Assembly: GCA_040387755.1 (NCBI GenBank) | Contig: JAZKDB010000003.1 | Span: forward strand, 62,001 to 126,000 | DNA from: Rurimicrobium sp040387755 | GTDB taxonomy: Bacteria > Bacteroidota > Bacteroidia > Chitinophagales > Chitinophagaceae | Direction of reading: 5' to 3' | Length of the DNA: 64,000 nucleotides | Part shown: positions 16,724 through 25,600 of the stretch, piece by piece | Numbering within the stretch: the first letter of the stretch is position 1 | How the letters are laid out: each line of letters starts with the position of its first letter | The notes under the pieces: generated by a model | Seen by the model: only the letters and a program-made list of their open reading frames with translations | Databases searched by the model: none | What the model was told of the DNA's origin: nothing | Translations under genes and position numbers: made by a program

Positions 16724-17767
16724 TTATCTTTTCGGACAAACTGTACTACTAAACCCTCTTTGTGGGTCGCTCATTAATCCGGTTTTAATCAGGGATAATT
16801 CAAATCCTCCTTTGATATTGGACGCTGCTCTCAGTTTAGAAACGTTCATGTCATAGCTCATTCCGAAAGTAAGATCGTTGTAATCTATTTTCACAATCGG
16901 GATAAGAGCATCGCTGACACGGTACATTAAACCTGCATAAAAAACCAACACATCTTCGCTGGAAGATTCTGCATTTTTTCTTCCAACCAGACCTCCTACA
17001 ATTAGCTCATTATATTTGCCCTGAAGCATGAAATTGCCCTGGGCCTGAGCGCTCCATGTTTCATTAATCAGCCAATTAGAGCTCGCGTTTACATTCCAGC
17101 GAAAATCCTGACGAACACCTGCGTTGCTGCCGAAAAAATTATTTTCGGGTCTTGTGAGGTGATAACCTGCAAGGCCTACTGAATAGTTTGTTTTGTTATC
17201 TGCGCCGGTATTTGAAGTAAGATTTATTCCTGCACCAAAGTCCATTTGCGACACCTTGGGGCTGGGTAAATTTTCTCCTGTAGGATTGCTTGGGTCGTAG
17301 CCGGAACCTGGAATATACTGATTGCCAAAGGTCATCTTATTAGGGTCGTAATTGCGCTGTAAATATCCACCCATCATTCCAATAGACACGAAAGTACCGT
17401 GCTCCTCATTAAGGTTCTTATTATAGGATACAGCAAAATTTCCTGAGAGTGTGGTCAGATTAATGCTTCCTGTGCGGTCGAAAAACCCCAAAACCCCAAA
17501 TCCGATAAAATCCTGCGATTCTCCCAATTGTTTTTTCATTTCAGCAGACGCTGTAGCTGTCTGAAAAGGTGCACTAATGCTGCTCCACTGATTTCTGTAC
17601 ATGAGCCCAAAGCGATAATCGCCGTTGTAAATACCGGTTAATGCAGGATTGCGAAGGACACTTGTTTCGTAAAATTGCGAAAAGTGAATATCCTGTGCTT
17701 TTGAAGCAGTGGTTATTGCTACAAGTGCTACTAAAATGTATAGTTTGATTTTTATTAATTTTTTCAT
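16724..17767 (-). CDS. PorP/SprF family type IX secretion outer-membrane protein
   Basis: A 347-residue outer-membrane protein with a signal peptide (LYILVALVAITTASKAQ) and the family opening DIHFSQFYETSVLRNPALTGIYNGDYR, followed by YRNQWSSISAPFQT and alternating beta strands. PorP/SprF proteins are encoded next to very large T9SS cargo and are needed for secretion or surface attachment of that cargo, SprF for SprB in Flavobacterium being the model. Here it is the last gene of an operon, 22 bases after the second of two giant PKD proteins, so it is probably their dedicated partner. The C-terminus (TVCPKR) is unusually short and basic for a barrel, but no frameshift is evident. Confidence 0.93.
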   Translation of the reverse strand: MKKLIKIKLYILVALVAITTASKAQDIHFSQFYETSVLRNPALTGIYNGDYRFGLMYRNQWSSISAPFQTATASAEMKKQLGESQDFIGFGVLGFFDRTGSINLTTLSGNFAVSYNKNLNEEHGTFVSIGMMGGYLQRNYDPNKMTFGNQYIPGSGYDPSNPTGENLPSPKVSQMDFGAGINLTSNTGADNKTNYSVGLAGYHLTRPENNFFGSNAGVRQDFRWNVNASSNWLINETWSAQAQGNFMLQGKYNELIVGGLVGRKNAESSSEDVLVFYAGLMYRVSDALIPIVKIDYNDLTFGMSYDMNVSKLRAASNIKGGFELSLIKTGLMSDPQRGFSSTVCPKR

Positions 17768-17789
17768 TTTCTAATAGGTTAAAGATAAG

Positions 17790-20700
17790 TTATCTAATCA
17801 AAGTTACGTCACCTTTCCAAAAAACATTTTCTCCATTATCACATATCGCTTCAAGTGTATAAACAAATGTATCGGAACCTAACTTGTCTCCGCCATAAGT
17901 CCCATCCCAGCCTTGTTCACGAATGTTGGCATCCATATTAGTTCGTTCATACACTTTTTGTCCCCAACGATTGTACACAATAAATGATTTGATTTTGGCA
18001 ACACCCTGTCCCTGTGGGAAGAAGTAATCATTTTGTCCATCACCATTTGGTGTAAATGTATTGGGGAGAAATAACTGACTTTGGTCGCAAAAGATAAAGA
18101 TCACCACGTCGTCAGAGTCTGTACAGCCAAATTCGCTGGTAGCTTTTAGTGTAAATAAAGTAGTGGATGCTGGTTTGGTTCTGGGATTATTGCAAGTAGT
18201 ACAACTTAGATTTTGAGCAGGAGACCATAAATAATCTTTGATATATTGACCAGAACCTAAAAGCTGTACCTCTGTGCCAGCCAATACTTTTTGGTCCGGG
18301 CCGGCGTTGACAATGGGTAAGGGGTGAACCAATATTTTTATGAATCCGGTATCCGGAATACAAGAACCTTCAACACCTATCACACGATAAACTATCGTGC
18401 TGTCCATTGTGGCGACGGGATTTGCAATCCTAGGATTGTTCAGAAAGGTTTCTGGCGACCAGTAATACTGTTGTGCTCCGGAAGCTAAAAGTTGAATCGG
18501 TGTTTTGGCACAGATTTCGGCATCTGCTCCCAATACTAAAGTTGTCTTGGTTTTAATTCCGATTTCCAGTACATCAGTATTCTTGCAACCAAAAATATCA
18601 GTTCCGGTTACATAATAGTTTCTTGGTTCACGGGTATTTGCTACAGGATTATTACAGTCAGAACAACTCAGAGTTGTGTCGGGCAGCCAGACATATGATA
18701 CTCCTCCTATGGCTTGTAATGTTACTTTGTCTCCAAGACAAATAATGGTATCAATAGCTCTTATTTGTGGTAAAGGATGGATTACGATAAATGTATTGAA
18801 AGTGTCTTTGCAGCCATTCGTATTTGATGTAATCAGGGTGATGGGGAAAGTTCCGGAAGTGGTATATGTACGTTTGGGATTTTTGTCACTCGCGATACTG
18901 CCATCCTCAAATATCCATTCAGAACTGGCATACTCCGAAAAGTAGCTGTAGGAGGAGTCATTAAAAGTAATTTCTGTACCAATGCATGCCGGAGATGTGC
19001 TGATTGTGCTTACGATACCATCAACTCTGATTGTATCCAGTCCTCTGCTGGAAGTAGCACAACCTTTACCATCGCCCAGTATCAGTCTGGGGATGTAAAT
19101 TCCGGGCTCGGTATAAAGATGGGTTGTTTTAAGATTGCCTTTAGCGCTTTCGGTTACACCATCGGCAAAATCCCATACCATAACATCTACATTAATCAAC
19201 TCTGCTTCAAAATTGACAAGGTGTGGAGCACACCCATTCAAAGGGCTATATTTAAATGCGCCATCATAACCCATTACACGGACAGTTTTATATGCAGTGT
19301 CTGTACAATTATATTTGTTCGAAACCACTAACATAATCTGATATTTTCCCGAATCCATATAGGGTGCCACAGGATTGGGTATGGTTGCTGTGCTTCCATT
19401 GTCAAAATCCCAATTGTATTTTACCACATCCGAAGATGATGTATTGGTAAATGTTACAAACATTGGGGGGCAGAGAGAAAAAGAATCACTGATGTTAAAG
19501 GATGCATCAGGTTTTGTGGTTTTGATGTAAGCTAATTTAGTAATGGAATCTTTACACCCTGTAATATCTGTTACTACCAGTTTGATAGTAAAAGAGCCGA
19601 TGCTGGTAAACTGATGAATCGGGTTAGCATCAGTCGATGTGCCACCATCACCAAAATCCCATTTGTAAGTGAGGGATACTCCGGTAGATGAACTGTTGAA
19701 TCTGGTAGGTATAAATAGACAGGTAAAAGTATCTATTTCAGATTTGAATGCAGCCACTGGTTTTCGTGATTCGACAGTTAGAGTTGCCGAGTCTTTACAG
19801 CCGACATTATCTGTCGTAATGACCTGAACTTTGTATGTTCCGGGAGTAGAATAGGTTTTGCTGGCTGTAGTGCCAGTGCTTGTAAATGAAGTAGCATCAC
19901 CCCAGGTCCATTTTCTGTTGATGTTGTTAATTCCTTTCCCTTTGGTGTTATAACTGTTATCGGTAAAATTAATAGTTGTAGGGAAACAGGAAATCAATGG
20001 AGAGGCAGCTACTTTCATTTGAGGTTTTGCCACACCCAGATAGTTTTTTCGTACAAAAGAGTCAATACAGCCATGGCTATTGGCACTGTAAAGAGTTACA
20101 GAGTATATCCCGGTGTCTTTAAACAGGATATAATAACTTTTGCTGGTCGTATCCCACTTTACGGTGTCTTTGGAGGATGCCCACCAAAAATTGACTAAAT
20201 AATTGGGGGTGGTATACTGGAGCCAGATGGTGTCTTTCAGGCAGACATTAGTGTCCTTTGCCTGATAATACGGACGTACATAATATAACTCTACGGTTTT
20301 TTCGAGTGTGTCATGGCAGCCGAAGGTGTCATTTTCGGCAATTAAGGTGACTTTATATACTCCTGTGTCTGCATAAAAATGAACAGGGCTTCTTAATGTT
20401 GATGTGTCACCGTCCCCAAAAAGCCACAATACTTTTTGGGCTCTGTAAGAGGAGTCGAGAAAGCGCACTTTTAAAGGCGTATCACAAGAGTATCTTATTC
20501 CGAAAGAAGCACCTGGAGGATTAATGATTAGTGCTTTAGAAATGGTATCAATACATTCATGTCTGTTAGCAATGAGAAGTATACGCCTGTCACCACTTAC
20601 TTTATATTTGTGGCCAACTGTTTTGCTGGTATCTGTAATCAGAAACCCATCATTAAAATCCCAGGTGTATTTAAGCCCTCCAGTAGAAAGATTGGTACAA

Positions 20701-22556
20701 TAAACATAATCGTTTTTACAGATGACGCTTGGATAGAAGGAAAAATCGGCAGTTGGTTTAAATCCACACTCAAAAAAAGCAGAGTCGGTGAAGGAGCAGG
20801 AATCTGTCCGGATAGTTACAGTTATTTTATGAATTCCTTCTGTAGTATAGGTATGGGAGGGAGAAGGAAGAGTTGATGTAAACCCATCTCCAAAGTCCCA
20901 AAAATAGCTCTTGGCTGGGTACGGATAAAAGTATGGAGAAAATATCGTAGGGTCTTTTGGATCATAAAATTGATCGGGATAGGGGTCTGGAAATGATGAA
21001 ACATCGAAACAATACCAATAGGGAGGATAATAACCTTTAATTGGTCCGCAGAGAGCAAAGGGCTTTGACGTGTCTGCAGCAGAAGGAAGGTGAGTGTTGG
21101 TATACATCTGTGCGCTAACTGTAACCACTGCCGGAATGCAATGACTCATTGCGTTTACTTTTACAGAAGTGTATTCATCAAAAACCCTGACGATTATCGG
21201 GGAATTACTGCTGTCATAATATGGGTTGGGGTATCCGCCAGGGAAAGCCTTTGTAGTATCTCTTACTCTGAAAGTATCAATACATCCAAAACTGTTTTTG
21301 CCGATTAAATAAACTGTAAATACACTATCCCATGTGTAAGTATGTATAGGGTCTTTGAGTTTAGTTGTTGTGCCGTCACCAAAAATCCAGGTAAAGCTAT
21401 CCGCTCCGTTGCTTTTATTTTTAAAGGTAATATTTACGGGTGCCGGGCAAGGATAAATGGGACTGTATGAAAAATTGGTTCTGGGCTTTGGATATACGAT
21501 GTAACTTTTTACAGCAGAATCCACACATCCGGGTCCAAAAGAATCAATCATAGTTACTGTATAAGTACCCCCTTTCCAGAAATGCCGTGAAGGTATGAGG
21601 CCACTTGCTGTTCCTCCATCACTCCATTTCCATGAAGTACCCGAAGGAGCAGGTGTGGAGCTGTTTTCAAATGCCACAAGGCTGGTTCCGGGGCAAATGC
21701 TTGCAGGCACCTTGAAATTTGAATAAGTCAGGAAGGAAATAATATGATTTGTCTTGCTAAGTGTGTCTTTACAACCATTTGCATCTGTAACAATCAGACG
21801 TATTGTAAAGCTACCGGCAGTAGTATAAATATAACTCGGGTTTGTCAGTGTAGAAGTGCCCATGCCATCTCCAAAATCCCAACTATAAGTGTAAGGAGCT
21901 TTGCCCTTAAAAACAGAGCTCGTGAAGGAAACGGTATCTGGCCGTTTACAAATTTTGGTTTTCGAAGCTGTAAAATCGGCAAGTGGTTTGTCAAAAATGA
22001 GCACTTTTGCAGTATCTACTTTGGTGGTAATACACCCTACGCTGTTTGTTACTTTTAAAGCAACATTATAAGTGCCGGGTGTACAGAACAAATGATTCGC
22101 ATTGGTTGTCGTAGCTGTATATCCATCACCAAAGGACCATATAGAGGAAACTCCTCCTGGGGCATTGGCGACAGATGTGTTTACAAAACTGACATTAGTA
22201 CAAGGGCAACCTGAAGGAGGTGAAGCAGTAAATTTTGCGGTAGGACTTGGGTAAACGATTATAGTGCCTGTCTTGGTGTTTGGTGTGCCTGAGCCATTGC
22301 GCACAGTCAGTTTAACAGTATAAGTTCCGGCTGCAATGTAGGTGGTCGAGGGGTCTTTTAACGTTGAAGTTTTGGAATCGCCAAACTCCCAATAGTAGGA
22401 GGAAATTGGTCCTGTGCTTTTGTCTTTAAATGATACAACAAGAGGGTTGCATCCACTGGTAACATCCGAACTGAAGTCTGCCGTTTGTGCCTTGCTCAGT
22501 ATCGTGATACAGCAAAAGAATAAAGTTAGTATATAACCACAATAAGAATGTTTCAT
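17790..22556 (-). CDS. Giant PKD-repeat surface protein with gliding-type C-terminal domain (copy B)
   Basis: A 1588-residue secreted protein. After a signal peptide (ILTLFFCCITILSKAQ) it carries about 13 PKD-type repeats recognised by WxFGDG cores (WEFGDSKTST, WSFGDGYTAT, WDFGDGMGTS, WIFGDGTTTK, WDFGDGFTST, WLFGDGDTST, WDFGDGGTST, WDFADGVTES and others). Three Ig-like repeats follow (ICLGDKVTLQAIGGVSYVWL, then ICAKTPIQLLASGAQQYYWS and VLAGTEVQLLGSGQYIKDYL), then a type B/CHU_C domain starting FLPNTFTPNGDGQNDYFF. That end targets the T9SS and keeps the protein on the surface. A Pro/Tyr/Trp-rich segment (~485-540) breaks the repeat pattern. It is likely an adhesin or gliding filament; the ligand is unknown. 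Close paralogue of the gene upstream. Confidence 0.93.
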   Translation of the reverse strand: MKHSYCGYILTLFFCCITILSKAQTADFSSDVTSGCNPLVVSFKDKSTGPISSYYWEFGDSKTSTLKDPSTTYIAAGTYTVKLTVRNGSGTPNTKTGTIIVYPSPTAKFTASPPSGCPCTNVSFVNTSVANAPGGVSSIWSFGDGYTATTTNANHLFCTPGTYNVALKVTNSVGCITTKVDTAKVLIFDKPLADFTASKTKICKRPDTVSFTSSVFKGKAPYTYSWDFGDGMGTSTLTNPSYIYTTAGSFTIRLIVTDANGCKDTLSKTNHIISFLTYSNFKVPASICPGTSLVAFENSSTPAPSGTSWKWSDGGTASGLIPSRHFWKGGTYTVTMIDSFGPGCVDSAVKSYIVYPKPRTNFSYSPIYPCPAPVNITFKNKSNGADSFTWIFGDGTTTKLKDPIHTYTWDSVFTVYLIGKNSFGCIDTFRVRDTTKAFPGGYPNPYYDSSNSPIIVRVFDEYTSVKVNAMSHCIPAVVTVSAQMYTNTHLPSAADTSKPFALCGPIKGYYPPYWYCFDVSSFPDPYPDQFYDPKDPTIFSPYFYPYPAKSYFWDFGDGFTSTLPSPSHTYTTEGIHKITVTIRTDSCSFTDSAFFECGFKPTADFSFYPSVICKNDYVYCTNLSTGGLKYTWDFNDGFLITDTSKTVGHKYKVSGDRRILLIANRHECIDTISKALIINPPGASFGIRYSCDTPLKVRFLDSSYRAQKVLWLFGDGDTSTLRSPVHFYADTGVYKVTLIAENDTFGCHDTLEKTVELYYVRPYYQAKDTNVCLKDTIWLQYTTPNYLVNFWWASSKDTVKWDTTSKSYYILFKDTGIYSVTLYSANSHGCIDSFVRKNYLGVAKPQMKVAASPLISCFPTTINFTDNSYNTKGKGINNINRKWTWGDATSFTSTGTTASKTYSTPGTYKVQVITTDNVGCKDSATLTVESRKPVAAFKSEIDTFTCLFIPTRFNSSSTGVSLTYKWDFGDGGTSTDANPIHQFTSIGSFTIKLVVTDITGCKDSITKLAYIKTTKPDASFNISDSFSLCPPMFVTFTNTSSSDVVKYNWDFDNGSTATIPNPVAPYMDSGKYQIMLVVSNKYNCTDTAYKTVRVMGYDGAFKYSPLNGCAPHLVNFEAELINVDVMVWDFADGVTESAKGNLKTTHLYTEPGIYIPRLILGDGKGCATSSRGLDTIRVDGIVSTISTSPACIGTEITFNDSSYSYFSEYASSEWIFEDGSIASDKNPKRTYTTSGTFPITLITSNTNGCKDTFNTFIVIHPLPQIRAIDTIICLGDKVTLQAIGGVSYVWLPDTTLSCSDCNNPVANTREPRNYYVTGTDIFGCKNTDVLEIGIKTKTTLVLGADAEICAKTPIQLLASGAQQYYWSPETFLNNPRIANPVATMDSTIVYRVIGVEGSCIPDTGFIKILVHPLPIVNAGPDQKVLAGTEVQLLGSGQYIKDYLWSPAQNLSCTTCNNPRTKPASTTLFTLKATSEFGCTDSDDVVIFIFCDQSQLFLPNTFTPNGDGQNDYFFPQGQGVAKIKSFIVYNRWGQKVYERTNMDANIREQGWDGTYGGDKLGSDTFVYTLEAICDNGENVFWKGDVTLIR

Positions 22557-22587
22557 GGTGCATGATATTTCTGGTTAACAGGGTATT

Positions 22588-22618
22588 TCCCAGACGCTGC
22601 AAATCGCAGAGCCTGGGA
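22588..22618 (-). other. Hairpin between the two giant adhesin genes
   Basis: TCCCAG pairs with CTGGGA, and CTGC with GCAG, around a 5-base loop, with one extra C-G pair between two mismatches. It lies in the 113-base gap between the tandem giants and has no T tract on the minus strand, so it could be an mRNA processing or stability element rather than a terminator. Confidence 0.45.
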
Positions 22619-22669
22619 TTACATTCTATTGTCGGATTTTATAGGGTTGTTTTTTGGTTAATATTTTAC

Positions 22670-25600
22670 CTATCGGACAAGCGTAATATCACCTTTCCAA
22701 AATACAATCTCTCCATTATCACAAGTTGCCTCAAGGGTATAAACATAAGTATCAGAGTTTAGAGCATTTCCATCAAAAGTTCCGTTCCATCCCTGTTCTC
22801 TGTTGTTGGCATCAGTATTTGTTCGCTCAAAAACTTTTTGTCCCCAGCGATTATAGACGATAAACGATTTGATTTTTCCGATACCTGAGCCCTGAGGGAA
22901 AAAGTAATCATTTTGACCATCACCATTTGGCGTAAAGCTGTTTGGCAGGAATAACTGACTTTGATCGCAGAAGATGACAATTTTTACGTCATCAGAATCT
23001 GAGCAACCAAAATCAGAAGTCGCCTTTAAAGTATAGATTGTGGTAACTAATGGCTTCGCCGTTGGGTTAGGACAATCTGCACAACTAAGGTTGTCTGACG
23101 GAGTCCATAAGTAATCCTTGATATTAGTTCCTGATCCGCTAAGTTGAACGGCAGTACCTGCAAGCACCTTCTGATCTGGACCCGCGTTTACATCCGGCAA
23201 AGGATGGACAGTAACAGTAATGAATGCTGTGTCAGGAATGCAGGAACCCTCAGTACCTATTACACGATATATAATGGTCGATTCCATAGTGGCAACCGGG
23301 TTGGCTATATTGGGATTGTTGAGATATTTATCCGGAGTCCAGGTGTAATTCTGAGCGCCTGAAGCTAAAAGCTCTGTTGGTTGTTTTTCACAGACATCTG
23401 CATTCTCGGCCAGAATAAGGGTGGTTTTGGTTTTAATACCTAAATCGAGAGTGTCCTGATTTGAGCAACCATTTGCATCAGTACCGATAACATAATATCT
23501 GTTGGGTACTTTAGAGTTGGTCGTTGGTGCATTACAATCGCTACAACTCAAAGTTGGATCCGGCATCCAATAATAAGATGCACCACCAGTAGCTGTTAGT
23601 ACCGCTTGGTCATTAAGGCAAATAACGGTGTCTTTTGCTTTTATTTTTGGCAAAGGATTTACAGTAATTGTCTTGAACACAGTGTCAATACATCCATTGG
23701 TATTTGTTGAAATGAGCTTAATTAAATAATTGCCGACTGTTGAATATATGCGTATTGGATTTTTGCTTGTGCTTTTTGATCCATCCTCAAAAGTCCATTC
23801 TGACGAAGCATAATCGGAGAAATAGCTATGAGATGCGTCGTCAAAAGTAATAGGTGTTCCAATACATGCAGGAGTATTATTAATCACTGCAATAACTTCA
23901 TCTACCTTAATGGTATCGAGACCTTTGCTGGATGTTGAACATCCTTTGCCATCACCTAAAATAAGGCGTGGTATATAGGCGCCACCTTTTGTGTATGTAT
24001 GCGAAGTTTTAAGATTGCCTTTTGCACTGACTGTCGATCCATCTGCAAAATCCCAAACCATTACATCAACATTAATCAAGTCAGCTTCAAAATTAACTGT
24101 ATGCGGGGCACAGCCACTTAGTGGACTATATTTAAATGCACCGTCATAACCCATTACGCGAGCAGAGTTATAGGTAGTATCTGTACAGCCATATTTATTG
24201 AAGGCCACTAAACGAATAATATAAAATCCGGTATCCATATAAGGAGTTGTAGGAGCTGGTGCCGTAGAGCTTCCTCCATTTCCAAAGTCCCAACTATAAG
24301 TAACACCATCTATAGAAGTATTAACCATGCTGGCAAAAAGTGGTGGACACAAAGCAACTGAATCATCCAGAAAATGAAATGAGGCCTTTGGTTTAGTAGT
24401 TTTAACGAAGGCTATTTTTGTAATTGAATCTTTACATCCACTGGCATCCCGAACAACAAGTTTGACATTAAAAGTACCTATAGTGTTATAAGAATACACC
24501 GGATTGGCTGCAGTGGAAGTTCCTCCATCTCCAAAATCCCAGAAGAAGGTCAAATCTGTTCCAGTGGCAGAATTGTAAAATTTAACAGGTCGTCCAATAC
24601 AAGTAAATGTATCAAGCTCAGCAGCAAATGCAGCAACTGGTCTTCTGGATTCCACTACCAGTGTAGTAGAGTCAATACAACCAATATTGTCGGTAGTAAT
24701 TACCTTAACAGTATAGGTGCCCGGAACAGTATATGTTTTGCTGGCAGTTATTGCAGTACTTGTGTAGTTGGGGCTTGCATCACCCCAAATCCAAGTTCTG
24801 CTCACATTGAAAGCAGTTTTTGTGTTTGTGCTGCTGTCTGTGAAATTAATTGTTGAAGGAGCACAAGCAATCAGGGGATTGGCAATGATTTTCATCTGGG
24901 GTTTTGCAACAAGTACATAACTGGTTCTTTTAAACGAATCTGTACAGCCATGCTTGTCAATGCCAACATAAAGTACCGTATAACGGCCAGTATCTTTATA
25001 TTTTACAGTAAATCCGCCTGATATTCCTCCCTGACTAAAGGTGGATGTATACCAGAACCAATCAGTAAAATAGGATCGGGCTGAATCGGTAAACGATATC
25101 GAAGAGCCTAAACATATTGTAGTGTCGGGAGTTGAGAAAAAAGGTTTTGGTAAAAATATCTCAATAGGGAAGGTTGTAGAGTCCCAACAATTATAGGCAC
25201 TATTGTATACAATCTGTGATACGGTATAAGTGCCTTCAGCAGAATATTTATGGACAGCATACTTGTTGGTAGAAGTAAAGCCATCGCCAAAACGCCAAAG
25301 TACAGAGGTAGAGGCTACAGAAGTATCATAAAATTTGACTTTCATCGGAGAATCGCAAAAGTATTCAACATATTGCCTTACTTCCGGAGGGTGCACAATT
25401 ACCGGCAATTTCATGGTGTCTTTACATCCGAAACGGTTGGCGCTAAGCACAACGTCAAAGGTGTCCGCTTTGTTAAACTGATGCTTGATTGTCGTGTCCG
25501 CTTTGGTCGTAGTGAAAGAACCACCGTCACCAAATCTCCAGGTATAAGTGATGCCACCACTGGAGGCATTGGTAAAGGTTACTGAATCATGAATGCAAAT

